Shown: positions 26,965 to 35,576 of the stretch, piece by piece
Layout of the letters: each line of letters opens with the position of its first letter
Position numbering within the stretch: position 1 is the first letter of the stretch
Assembly: GCA_949502235.1 (NCBI GenBank)
Contig: CATBDC010000029.1
Span: forward strand, 1-45,686
Direction: 5' to 3'
From: an uncultured Lachnospiraceae bacterium
Lineage (GTDB): Bacteria; Bacillota; Clostridia; Lachnospirales; Lachnospiraceae
DNA: 45,686 nt
Notes under the pieces: model-generated
What the model was told of the DNA's origin: nothing
Databases searched by the model: none
What the model saw: the letters and a program-made list of their open reading frames with translations, nothing else
Program-made: the position numbers and the translations under genes

Positions 26965-28122
26965 ATGATTAAACTACTGAAAAATGCAAATGTTTACGCC
27001 CCAGAGCCGATGGGTGAAAAGGATATTCTGGTTGTTGGTGAAAAAATATGCTCTATAGAGGAGGACTTGGGGATCTATGAAAATCTCCCTGATGTAGAAG
27101 TATTTGACCTGGAAGGAAAATATGTAATCCCGGGCTATATTGACATGCATGTTCACATAACAGGAGGCGGCGGGGAGAAAGGGCCGGTGTCCAGGGTGCC
27201 GGAATCCCAGCTGTCGTCATTTCTTATAAATGGAGTTACTACGGTAGTAGGACTTCTTGGAACAGATGGAGTTACGAGAAGTGTGGAAAATCTCGTGACA
27301 AAAGCAAGGGCTCTTACAGAAGAAGGAATTACAGCCTATGCACTGACCAGCTTTTATGGATATCCTCCCGTAACTGTTACCGGAAGTGTGGAGAAGGATA
27401 TTATGATGATTCCGCCGATTATCGGGGCCAAGGTATCAGCTTCTGATCATAGAAGCTCTAATATTACCGGAGAGGAGCTGATACGTCTTGCAACGTCCGC
27501 AAGAAGAGCAGGCCTTTTAAGCTGTACGCCGGGCCTTGTAGTTATCCATATGGGAGACGGCAGAAAGGGCCTTGAACCGATTTTCTATGCACTGGAACAT
27601 TCGGATCTCCCGCCGGATAAGCTGCTTCCTACGCATATGCACAGAAACCACAGGCTGATAGATGAAGGCGTAGAGCTTGTACGCAGGGGAGGATATATAG
27701 ACTTTACCGCGGGCTGCGATGATCAGGAGCTTTTAAAGAACGCAGATGCTGTCTTATATGCACTTGGGCAGCAGGGCGCAGATCTGGATCATATGACCCT
27801 GTCCAGCGATGCATATGGAAGCCAGCCTCGTTTCGATGAAAACGGAAAGTGTATTGGTCTTACTTATGCTTCTCCGAAGTATCTCCACAAGACAGTTCAG
27901 GTTCTTGTGAAAAAGGGTATGCCGTTTGAGAAGGCAGTCAGGCTTCTTACAACAACGCCGGCATATCTGCTTGGAAAAACCGGAATAAAAGGCTGTGTTG
28001 CGGTTAATGCGGATGCGGATCTGCTTGTGCTTGACGATCATCTGGAGATAGACGGAGTGTTTGCAAAAGGAAAGGAAGCGCTTTGGCACAAGGAGCTCAA
28101 AATGAAAGGAACCTTTGAATAA
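26965..28122 (+). CDS. iadA: Isoaspartyl (beta-aspartyl) dipeptidase
   Basis: 385 residues, AGGAGGG before the ATG. Amidohydrolase metal sites: GYIDMHVHITGGGGEKGPVS (HxH), AKVSASDHRSSN (carboxylated-lysine region), a THMHRNHRLIDEGVEL histidine site, and TLSSDAYGSQPRF (final Asp). It hydrolyses beta-aspartyl dipeptides from damaged proteins or the diet, in the cytosol. It is in one unit with the NhaC protein and probably the downstream RpiR regulator. Confidence 0.95.
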   Translation: MIKLLKNANVYAPEPMGEKDILVVGEKICSIEEDLGIYENLPDVEVFDLEGKYVIPGYIDMHVHITGGGGEKGPVSRVPESQLSSFLINGVTTVVGLLGTDGVTRSVENLVTKARALTEEGITAYALTSFYGYPPVTVTGSVEKDIMMIPPIIGAKVSASDHRSSNITGEELIRLATSARRAGLLSCTPGLVVIHMGDGRKGLEPIFYALEHSDLPPDKLLPTHMHRNHRLIDEGVELVRRGGYIDFTAGCDDQELLKNADAVLYALGQQGADLDHMTLSSDAYGSQPRFDENGKCIGLTYASPKYLHKTVQVLVKKGMPFEKAVRLLTTTPAYLLGKTGIKGCVAVNADADLLVLDDHLEIDGVFAKGKEALWHKELKMKGTFE

Positions 28123-28129
28123 GAGACGA

Positions 28130-28147
28130 TACTGAGTGAACAGTAAA
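28130..28147. repeat. Element B short copy (degenerate)
   Basis: TACTGAGTGAACAGTAAA, an internally shortened version of the 27-bp unit, eight bases after the iadA stop. Confidence 0.5.
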
Positions 28148-28174
28148 TAAGAAACATAGAATGGGGAGGCGCTT

Positions 28175-29044
28175 ATGGACGTTTTGGGACAAATCAGGAG
28201 TCAGTATCACACATTAAGTAAAACGCAGAAAAAGATTGCTGATTACATGCAGCAGCACACAAATACCTGCTGCTTTGCAAGCCTGAAGGAGATTGCGGCC
28301 GCAACAGGAACAACAGAAGCAACAGTGCTTAATTTTTCCCGGAAGATGGGCTACGCCAGCTTTCTTGATATGAGAAACCAGCTGAAAGAGGGCGCGGCGA
28401 AATGGACGACTCCTATTACAACGGAAGCCTTTTCAGATATTCCGTTTGAAGAGCTCTTCAAACGGAATAAGACGCAGCAGGAGGAAAATTTTGCGGCCAT
28501 ATGGAAGGCTGGAAATGAAGAGGCTGTCAGGGAGGCCGTGGAGCTTCTTCAGAATGCAAAAAAGATTTACTGTGTTGCCTGCGATTTTTCAAGCGCCTTG
28601 TCCCATTATTTCCAGGCCCGCTTTACACGGCTGGGGCTTAATGTTGAGGATGTTGGAAGTAAATCTACGACAGATGTCCTTCACTCGCTGGCCTTTGCGG
28701 ACAGAAAAGATTTGGTGGTAGTGTTTTCATTTGCAGAATACAGCAAGATGACATTGGCTATTGAGGAATATCTGAGCATGAATGGGATAAAGATTTTATG
28801 CTTTTCTGACGGAGAAGCAAGCCCGGCCTCTCTTATGGCAGATGTATCTATCATATGCTGTACCAGGCATTTTATCCTTCTAAATGTTATGACGTCTGTG
28901 ATTATGATGATAGATCTGCTGGCCATAACGTTTTTTAATGAGAATAAGGTGGTATTTATACAGCATAAGAAGAAGCTGGATAAGATGCAGAGATATCTGT
29001 TTGAGAAAAAGGTCATGCCCCTTGACCGGATGGATCCTCTTTAA
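28175..29044 (+). CDS. MurR/RpiR family transcriptional regulator
   Basis: 289 residues, GGGGAGG before the ATG. An N-terminal HTH_6 domain (~1-77) reads LSKTQKKIADYMQQHTNTCC, IAAATGTTEATVLNFSRKMG. A SIS domain (~120-250) reads AKKIYCVACDFSSALSHYFQ, DLVVVFSFAEYSKM, which normally binds a phosphosugar. It is 52 nt downstream of iadA on the same strand, so it may control the NhaC/IadA unit. A sugar-type sensor next to a peptide-related unit is unexpected. Confidence 0.93.
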   Translation: MDVLGQIRSQYHTLSKTQKKIADYMQQHTNTCCFASLKEIAAATGTTEATVLNFSRKMGYASFLDMRNQLKEGAAKWTTPITTEAFSDIPFEELFKRNKTQQEENFAAIWKAGNEEAVREAVELLQNAKKIYCVACDFSSALSHYFQARFTRLGLNVEDVGSKSTTDVLHSLAFADRKDLVVVFSFAEYSKMTLAIEEYLSMNGIKILCFSDGEASPASLMADVSIICCTRHFILLNVMTSVIMMIDLLAITFFNENKVVFIQHKKKLDKMQRYLFEKKVMPLDRMDPL

Positions 29045-29158
29045 TAAGAGGCGGGCAGCGTTTGAGCAAATCCCATTCGGGGCTATGGCAGAAATCCGGC
29101 GGATGTGCTATACTATTTCTAAATTACGGTTTTATAGAAAACAGGAAGGAAAACGACT

Positions 29159-32100
29159 ATGAGTTTTGCACATCTGCATGTTCATACGGAATACAGTCTT
29201 CTGGACGGCTCTAACAAAATCAAGGAGTATGCGGCCAGAGTAAAGGAGCTTGGCATGAACAGTGCGGCCATCACGGATCATGGCTGCATGTTCGGTGTCA
29301 TTGATTTTTACAAGGCGGCAAAGGCGGAGGGGATTAAGCCCATACTTGGCTGCGAGGTTTATGTGGCTCCAGGCTCCAGATTTGACAAGGAGGCGGTAGG
29401 AAGCGGGGACGACAGATACTACCATCTTGTCCTTCTTGCGGAAAATAACGAAGGCTACCAGAACCTTGTGAAAATTGTTTCCAAGGGCTATACCGAGGGC
29501 TATTACTATAAGCCCCGCGTTGATTTGGAGGTACTGCGGGAATACCATGAGGGAATCATTGCCCTTAGCGCCTGCCTGGCAGGAGAGGTGCAGAAAAATA
29601 TTTCCCGGGGCATGTATGGGGAAGGAAAGGCTGCCGCGCTCCGGTACGAGGAAATTTTCGGAAAGGGCAATTTCTTTCTGGAGCTTCAGGATCATGGAAT
29701 CCCGGAGCAGCAGAGAGTGAACCAGTCCCTCCTTCGGATGTCCCAGGAGACAGGCATAGAGCTTGCAGCCACTAACGATGTGCATTATACCTACGCGGAG
29801 GATGAAAAGCCCCACGACATTCTGCTCTGCATCCAGACAGGAAAGAAATTAGAGGATGAGGACCGCATGAGATATGAGGGGGGCCAGTATTACGTCAAAT
29901 CAGAGGAGGAGATGAGAAGCCTCTTTCCCTATGCGCTGCAGGCTCTTGAGAACACACAGAAAATTGCGGACAGATGCAGCGTGGAGATCGAGTTCGGCGT
30001 GACAAAGCTTCCTAAATATGATGTGCCAAAAGGCTATACGTCCTGGGAATATCTGAATAAATTATGCTATGAGGGCTTAGAAAAACGCTATCCGAATCCG
30101 GGGCAGGACCTAAAGGAGCGGCTTGAGTATGAGCTGTCGGTTATCCAGTCCATGGGATATGTAGATTATTTTCTTATTGTATGGGACTTCATCAAATATG
30201 CAAAGGACAACGGGATTATGGTGGGGCCGGGGCGGGGCTCTGCGGCGGGCAGTATTGTTTCCTACTGCCTGGAAATCACTACCATTGACCCAATCAGGTA
30301 CCAGCTCCTCTTTGAGCGTTTCTTAAATCCGGAGCGTGTATCCATGCCGGATATTGACGTGGACTTCTGCTTTGAAAGAAGGCAGGAGGTGATTGATTAT
30401 GTGGTGAGGAAATACGGAGCGGACCGGGTTGTGCAGATTGTAACCTTTGGTACGCTTGCCGCGAGAGGTGTCATCCGGGATGTGGGAAGGGTTATGAATC
30501 TTCCCTATGCTTTTGTGGATTCGATTGCGAAGATGATTCCAAAGGAGCTTAATATTACGCTGGAGAGAGCTCTTAAGACAAGTCAGGAGCTTAAGAAATC
30601 CTACGAGGAGGATCCCCAGGTTAAGGAGCTTGTGGACATGTCCATGCGTCTTGAGGGACTTCCGAGACATACATCCATGCATGCAGCGGGAGTTGTTATC
30701 AGCCAGAAGGCGGTAGATGAATATGTGCCCCTGTCTCTTGGCTCTGACGGTTCCGTGACTACACAGTTTACCATGACCACCCTTGAGGAGTTAGGGCTTC
30801 TTAAGATGGATTTCCTTGGCCTTCGGACGCTTACTGTAATACGTGACGCGGTAGCTCTTGCCCAGAGGAGCGCGGGAAAAGCAATCAATATGGATGAGAT
30901 CGATTATGACGACAAGGCCGTGTACGATTCTATTGGGAGCGGGAAAACTGACGGGATATTCCAGCTTGAAAGCGGCGGAATGAAAAGCTTTATGAAGGAA
31001 TTAAAGCCCAAAAGCCTTGAGGATGTGATTGCGGGCATTTCCCTGTACCGTCCGGGTCCCATGGATTTTATCCCCCAGTATATTAAAGGGAAGAACCACC
31101 CGGAGCTGATTACCTATGACTGCCCCCAGCTTGAGGGAATTTTAGAGCCCACCTACGGCTGTATCGTATATCAGGAGCAGGTTATGCAGATCGTGCGGGA
31201 TCTGGCAGGATATACACTGGGGCGAAGCGATCTTTTAAGGCGTGCCATGTCCAAGAAAAAGGGCGATGTCATGCAGAAGGAACGGCAGAGCTTTGTTTAT
31301 GGAAATAAGGAGGAAAATGTGCCGGGCTGTATTGCAAATGGTATTGACGAGAGGACAGCAAATAAAATCTATGACGAGATGATTGATTTTGCGAAATATG
31401 CCTTTAACAAATCCCATGCGGCGGCCTATGCGGTTGTAGCGTATCAGACGGCGTGGCTGAAATATTATTATCCGGTGGAATTTATGGCGGCTCTTATGAC
31501 ATCCTGCATTGACAACCCGTCCAAGGTGTCGGAATATATTTACACATGCCGGCAGATGGGAATCAGGATCCTGCCTCCGGATATTAATAAGGGCGTTGCT
31601 ACATTTTCCGTGGACGAGGGAAATATCCGGTTTGGTCTTGCGGCCATTAAGAGCATTGGAAGGTCTGTCATTGAATCGATCATTTCCGAAAGGAAGGAAC
31701 GGGGAGATTTTAAGACTCTGAAGGATTTTATAGAGAGGATGGCCGGAAAGGAAATCAACAAGAGATCCATTGAAAACTTTATTAAATCCGGCGCCTTTGA
31801 CAGCTTCAAGGGAACGAGAAAGCAATTTATGGTTATCTATGTGCAGGTGCTTGACCAGGTGCTTCAGGAGAGGAAAAATTCTATGACTGGGCAGATGTCC
31901 CTGTTTGATCTGGTGGATGAGGATCAGAAGGCAGAGTTTGATATTCCGCTTCCAGATGTAGGAGAGTATGAAAAAGAGACAAAGCTTGCGTTTGAAAAGG
32001 AAGTCCTGGGCGTATACTTAAGCGGACACCCCATGGAGGATTATGAGGAGAAATGGCGGAAAAGCATTTCCCATACGACAGTGGATTTCCAGATTGACGA

Positions 32101-32635
32101 GGAGACGGGACGAACGAAGGTGAGAGACGGCGCCAGGGAGACTGTAGGCGGAATTATTGCGGGAAAGACGGTGAAATATACAAGAACAAACAAAACTATG
32201 TGCTTTTTAACCCTGGAGGATCTGCTTGGCACAGTGGAAATTGTGGTATTTCCCAGAGATTATGAAAAATACCGGCAGTATCTTGAGGAGGAAAGCAAGA
32301 TATTTGTACGGGGCAGGGTTTCAGAGGAGGACGATGCGCCCAGCAAGCTGATCTGTGAATCCATCATTCCCTTTGAGCAGACGAAAAAGGAGCTCTGGCT
32401 TCAGTTTGCGGATAAGGAAGCATTTCTTAAGGAGGAGAAAATGCTCTATGAGATGATGGGAAGCTCTGACGGCAGTGATGAGGTTGTGATTTACTGCAGG
32501 GCGGAACGGGCGGTGAAACGCCTTCCGGCAAACAGAAATGTTCGTGTGGAGCCGGGGCTGTTAAGCAGATTGACGAATTATCTCGGAGAATCTTGTGTAA
32601 AAGTAATAGAAAAACCCATTGAAAACAAGAGATAA
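29159..32635 (+). CDS. dnaE: DNA polymerase III alpha subunit
   Basis: 1158 residues, AGGAAGG before the ATG. PHP domain at the start (FAHLHVHTEYSLLDGSNKIK, ITDHGCMFGV). The polymerase core has GPGRGSAAGSIVSYCLEITT and the catalytic MPDIDVDFCFERR, and continues with GLPRHTSMHAAGVVIS and the YRPGPMDFIPQYI region. A helix-hairpin-helix part and a C-terminal OB fold (VGGIIAGKTVKYTRTNKTMC) follow. The replicative polymerase DnaE1 of Firmicutes. A TATACT at 29110 may be its -10, but no convincing -35 was seen. Confidence 0.98.
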   Translation: MSFAHLHVHTEYSLLDGSNKIKEYAARVKELGMNSAAITDHGCMFGVIDFYKAAKAEGIKPILGCEVYVAPGSRFDKEAVGSGDDRYYHLVLLAENNEGYQNLVKIVSKGYTEGYYYKPRVDLEVLREYHEGIIALSACLAGEVQKNISRGMYGEGKAAALRYEEIFGKGNFFLELQDHGIPEQQRVNQSLLRMSQETGIELAATNDVHYTYAEDEKPHDILLCIQTGKKLEDEDRMRYEGGQYYVKSEEEMRSLFPYALQALENTQKIADRCSVEIEFGVTKLPKYDVPKGYTSWEYLNKLCYEGLEKRYPNPGQDLKERLEYELSVIQSMGYVDYFLIVWDFIKYAKDNGIMVGPGRGSAAGSIVSYCLEITTIDPIRYQLLFERFLNPERVSMPDIDVDFCFERRQEVIDYVVRKYGADRVVQIVTFGTLAARGVIRDVGRVMNLPYAFVDSIAKMIPKELNITLERALKTSQELKKSYEEDPQVKELVDMSMRLEGLPRHTSMHAAGVVISQKAVDEYVPLSLGSDGSVTTQFTMTTLEELGLLKMDFLGLRTLTVIRDAVALAQRSAGKAINMDEIDYDDKAVYDSIGSGKTDGIFQLESGGMKSFMKELKPKSLEDVIAGISLYRPGPMDFIPQYIKGKNHPELITYDCPQLEGILEPTYGCIVYQEQVMQIVRDLAGYTLGRSDLLRRAMSKKKGDVMQKERQSFVYGNKEENVPGCIANGIDERTANKIYDEMIDFAKYAFNKSHAAAYAVVAYQTAWLKYYYPVEFMAALMTSCIDNPSKVSEYIYTCRQMGIRILPPDINKGVATFSVDEGNIRFGLAAIKSIGRSVIESIISERKERGDFKTLKDFIERMAGKEINKRSIENFIKSGAFDSFKGTRKQFMVIYVQVLDQVLQERKNSMTGQMSLFDLVDEDQKAEFDIPLPDVGEYEKETKLAFEKEVLGVYLSGHPMEDYEEKWRKSISHTTVDFQIDEETGRTKVRDGARETVGGIIAGKTVKYTRTNKTMCFLTLEDLLGTVEIVVFPRDYEKYRQYLEEESKIFVRGRVSEEDDAPSKLICESIIPFEQTKKELWLQFADKEAFLKEEKMLYEMMGSSDGSDEVVIYCRAERAVKRLPANRNVRVEPGLLSRLTNYLGESCVKVIEKPIENKR

Positions 32636-32745
32636 TTCATGTAAAATGTGGCATGACAGAAGTGATTTGATACCAGGTCAGGGATATGGATGCCTGGCTC
32701 ATTGCTTCGCGGGAATAAAAGAAACATACAATGGAGGAGATAATC

Positions 32746-33723
32746 ATGGCACAGAAAATAATTCGTACAATTGGTGTTCTTACAAGCGGAGGAGATGCTC
32801 CGGGAATGAATGCGGCTATCCGTGCAGTAGTCAGAACCGGTCTTGGAAAGGGACTCAAGGTAAGGGGAATCAGAAAAGGCTATCAGGGGCTTTTGAATGA
32901 AGAGATTATTGATCTGTCTGCGAGAGATGTATCTGATACGATTCAGCGCGGCGGTACGATTCTGCAGACAGCCCGGTGTGACGAGATGCGTACAGAGGAC
33001 GGCCAGCAGAAGGCAGCGGCTATCTGTAAGAAATACGGCATTGACGGCCTGGTGGTTATCGGAGGAGACGGATCCTTTGCGGGAGCGCAGAAGCTTGCCA
33101 ATCTGGGAGTAAACACCGTAGGCGTTCCAGGAACCATTGACCTTGATATTGACTGTACGGAGTATACAATCGGCTTTGATACAGCGGTAAATACAGCAAT
33201 GGAAGCTATTGATAAGGTTCGTGATACTTCCACCTCCCATGAGAGATGCTCCATTATCGAGGTTATGGGACGTGACGCGGGCTACCTTGCCTTATGGTGC
33301 GGTATCGCAAATGGTGCGGAGCGTATTCTTCTGCCGGAGGAGCATGACTATAACGAGGAAATCATTGTTAAGGATATTCAGGAAAACAGAAGGCGCGGCA
33401 AGAAGAATTATATCATCATCAACGCAGAAGGTATCGGCGATTCTATCAACATGGCAAAGAGAATTGAAGAGGCAACCGGCATGGAGACGCGTGCTACGAT
33501 TATCGGCCACATGCAGCGTGGCGGAAGCCCGACCTGTAAGGACAGAGTATATGCCTCCATCATGGGAGCCATGGCTGTTGACCTTCTCATTGCAGGAAAG
33601 ACAAACCGTGTGGTAGGCTACAGACACGGCCAGTACGTAGACTTTGATATAGATGAAGCACTTGGCATGAAAAAAGAGATTCCGCCGTATCAGTATGATA
33701 TTGCGAAGCTTCTTGCACTGTAG
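32746..33723 (+). CDS. pfkA: 6-phosphofructokinase
   Basis: 325 residues from the ATG at 32746 (GGAGGAG six bases upstream). ATP site GVLTSGGDAPGMNAAIRAVV and VIGGDGSFAGAQ; the Gly in GGDGS is the ATP-dependent type. Catalytic VPGTIDLDID has Leu where E. coli has Asn (TIDND), while both aspartates remain. Also DTSTSHERCSIIEVMGRDAG and HMQRGGSPTCKDR. It converts fructose-6-phosphate to fructose-1,6-bisphosphate. It follows dnaE by 110 bp on the same strand, an arrangement common in Firmicutes. Confidence 0.97.
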   Translation: MAQKIIRTIGVLTSGGDAPGMNAAIRAVVRTGLGKGLKVRGIRKGYQGLLNEEIIDLSARDVSDTIQRGGTILQTARCDEMRTEDGQQKAAAICKKYGIDGLVVIGGDGSFAGAQKLANLGVNTVGVPGTIDLDIDCTEYTIGFDTAVNTAMEAIDKVRDTSTSHERCSIIEVMGRDAGYLALWCGIANGAERILLPEEHDYNEEIIVKDIQENRRRGKKNYIIINAEGIGDSINMAKRIEEATGMETRATIIGHMQRGGSPTCKDRVYASIMGAMAVDLLIAGKTNRVVGYRHGQYVDFDIDEALGMKKEIPPYQYDIAKLLAL

Positions 33724-33739
33724 TTAAGTGCAGCTGCCT

Positions 33740-34198
33740 ATGACGAAGGACGTATTAATCACAATCTCCGGGCTTCATTATGAGGAAAATATAGTGACAG
33801 GGGAGGAAGACACAGAAACAGAGCCTATTGAGGTTATCTCCCCTGCCGTATATTATTTCAAAAATGGAAAGCACTATATCCTCTATGAAGAACCCATAGA
33901 GGGAACGGCCGGAACCATCAAAAATAAGATAAAAATAAAAGAAGACGGATTTTTAGAGGTTATAAAATCCGGAGCCGCCAGCACTCATATGATTTTCGAA
34001 AAGGATAAGCTGAATGTTACGCAGTATGAGACTCCTTATGGGGCTATTATTGTGGGGACACATACAAAAGAGTTTGATGTTCATGTTACAGAGAATCAGA
34101 TAGATGCGTATATCAGGTACGCATTAGATGTAAGCGGAGATAAAATCGCGGACTGCGAAATACGAATAAAAGTAGAAGCCAAGTTGGGGACGGGGTAA
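33740..34198 (+). CDS. DUF1934 (YwiB-like) domain protein
   Basis: 152 residues from the ATG at 33740; a GTG at 33728 is an alternative, and neither has a clear ribosome site, so coupling to pfkA (stop 33723) is likely. The beta-barrel pattern of DUF1934 is visible: DVLITISGLHYEENIVTGEE, AVYYFKNGKHYILYEEP, MIFEKDKLNVTQYETPYGAI and YALDVSGDKIADCEIRIKVE. Function unknown. The last residues, LGTG and the stop, lie inside element A copy 2, so the original C-terminus is probably altered. Confidence 0.88.
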   Translation: MTKDVLITISGLHYEENIVTGEEDTETEPIEVISPAVYYFKNGKHYILYEEPIEGTAGTIKNKIKIKEDGFLEVIKSGAASTHMIFEKDKLNVTQYETPYGAIIVGTHTKEFDVHVTENQIDAYIRYALDVSGDKIADCEIRIKVEAKLGTG

Positions 34199-34239
34199 AA
34201 TGAAAAATACTCCGTCCCAGATTAAAAAAACCCTGTCCC
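34184..34239. repeat. Element A copy 2
   Basis: TTGGGGACGGGGTAAAATGA, then TACTCCGTCCCAGATT and CCCTGTCCC. Same layout as the 59-bp copy at 35513-35571 in reverse. It contains the stop codon of the DUF1934 gene (34196-34198). Confidence 0.85.
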
Positions 34240-34266
34240 TTTTTGAGGAATTGCAGGGTTTGTTTT
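34228..34266. terminator. Bidirectional terminator between DUF1934 and hydF
   Basis: Stem AAACCCTG (34228-34235) with CAGGGTTT (34254-34261). The minus strand reads out into seven T and the plus strand into TTTGTTTT, so it can serve both convergent genes. Confidence 0.8.
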
Positions 34267-34269
34267 ATG

Positions 34270-35499
34270 CTAAAGTATATTTTGCATTCCAAAAACGGAA
34301 ATGCTTCTTTTTAGAATTCCCTTCATAAAAGCAATGGCTGTTCCATAATTGGTGATTGGAATCCCGGCATCCTCCGCACATTTTAACCGGTATTTCATTT
34401 CCCGTTCATTGAGCATACATCCTCCGCAATGTATGATTAGACTGTAATTGTTTAAATTAAGAGGAAATTCAGTTCCACTTGTAAATTCAAAATTTAATTC
34501 TTTACCGGTATATTTCCTAAGCCAGGCAGGAAGCTTTACGGTTCCGATATCTTCACATTGTCTGTGGTGGGTGCAGCCTTCAGAAATTAGCACCGTATCC
34601 CCATTATTTAATCTGTCAATGGCCTTTGCCCCTTTTGCAACCGAAACAAGATTTCCCTTATATCTTGCAAATAAAATTGAAAAGGAGGTCAGAGGAATAT
34701 CTGCAGGCACGATTTCGGTTGCCCGATCAAATACCTGGCTGTCTGTAATAACAAGGGAAGGTCTTATGCCAAGCTTTTCCAGGGTATTTTTAAGCTCAGA
34801 GTCTCTTGTAACAATTGAGACAGCGCCCGAGTCGAGAATATCCCGTATTGTCTGTTGCTGGGGAAGGATAAGCCTGCCTTTCGGCGCGGCTTTATCAATA
34901 GGAACCACAAGAACAACAAAATCTCCGGGAGTAATAAGGTCACTTACGATTTGGCGGTTTTCCCCTTCCTCTGGTGCAATGGAAGCGATTTTTTCCTTAA
35001 GCTCATTAATATTCATGCCTGTTTTTGCGCTCGCCGGAATAATGAGACTTTTTTCTATCTGTAATTCGTGTGCAAGATTTCCGATCATTGTTTCAAGGCA
35101 GTCTGACTGATCCGTTTTATTTAAAACAATGAGAAAAGGAATCTGCTTGCTGCGGATTCGTGTAAAAATGTTAATATCCTCGTTAGAGATTCCAAGCGTG
35201 CTGTCAATAACAAGAAGTGCAATATCCGTTTTATTCAGTATCTGAAATGCTTTTTGTACCCGGAGCAGGCCAAGACTGCCCTGATCATCAAGCCCCGGCG
35301 TGTCAATCATGACTACAGGGCCCAGAGGAAGAAGCTCCATGGACTTCATTACAGGGTCAGTTGTCGTACCCTTTATATCGGATACAATGGCAAGGCTTTG
35401 TCCGGTAAGAGCGTTGATAATGCTGGATTTTCCGGCATTTCTCCTGCCGAAAATTCCGATGTGAGTCCGTTCGGACGAAGGGGTGGTATTCATATTCAT
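34270..35499 (-). CDS. hydF: [FeFe]-hydrogenase maturation GTPase
   Basis: 409 residues, GGAGGAG before the ATG (a second ATG at 35493 is also possible). GTPase domain: GRRNAGKSSIINALTG (G1), IKGTTTDPV (G2), DTPGLDD (G3), LNKTD (G4). The C-terminal part has the Fe-S ligands of HydF, CTHHRQCEDIGTVKLP (His) and IHCGGCML (CxxC). It is the scaffold on which the 2Fe subcluster is assembled before transfer to HydA. Last gene of the hydE-hydG-hydF operon; hydA is not in this window. Confidence 0.97.
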   Translation of the reverse strand: MNMNTTPSSERTHIGIFGRRNAGKSSIINALTGQSLAIVSDIKGTTTDPVMKSMELLPLGPVVMIDTPGLDDQGSLGLLRVQKAFQILNKTDIALLVIDSTLGISNEDINIFTRIRSKQIPFLIVLNKTDQSDCLETMIGNLAHELQIEKSLIIPASAKTGMNINELKEKIASIAPEEGENRQIVSDLITPGDFVVLVVPIDKAAPKGRLILPQQQTIRDILDSGAVSIVTRDSELKNTLEKLGIRPSLVITDSQVFDRATEIVPADIPLTSFSILFARYKGNLVSVAKGAKAIDRLNNGDTVLISEGCTHHRQCEDIGTVKLPAWLRKYTGKELNFEFTSGTEFPLNLNNYSLIIHCGGCMLNEREMKYRLKCAEDAGIPITNYGTAIAFMKGILKRSISVFGMQNIL

Positions 35500-35512
35500 A
35501 ATTCTCCTCCAT

Positions 35513-35571
35513 TTGGGGACAGGGTATTTTTAATCTGGGACGGAGTATTTTGAATTTTACCCCGTCCCCAA
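35513..35571. repeat. Element A copy 3 (complete, 59 bp)
   Basis: Terminal inverted repeats TTGGGGACAGGGTA (35513-35526) and TACCCCGTCCCCAA (35558-35571), matching at 13 of 14 positions, with the inner box CTGGGACGGAGTATTTTGAA. It lies between hydG and hydF inside the operon, 13 bp upstream of the hydF start. Confidence 0.88.
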
Positions 35572-35576
35572 CTTGG

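Noticed and set aside
29064-29077. Element B fragment upstream of dnaE
   Set aside because: GAGCAAATCCCATT matches the core of element B over only 14 bases, without flanking support; could be chance.
32666-32695. Regulatory hairpin upstream of pfkA (CCAGG...CCTGG)
   Set aside because: Only five paired bases with a long loop, and no T-tract or promoter to give it meaning.
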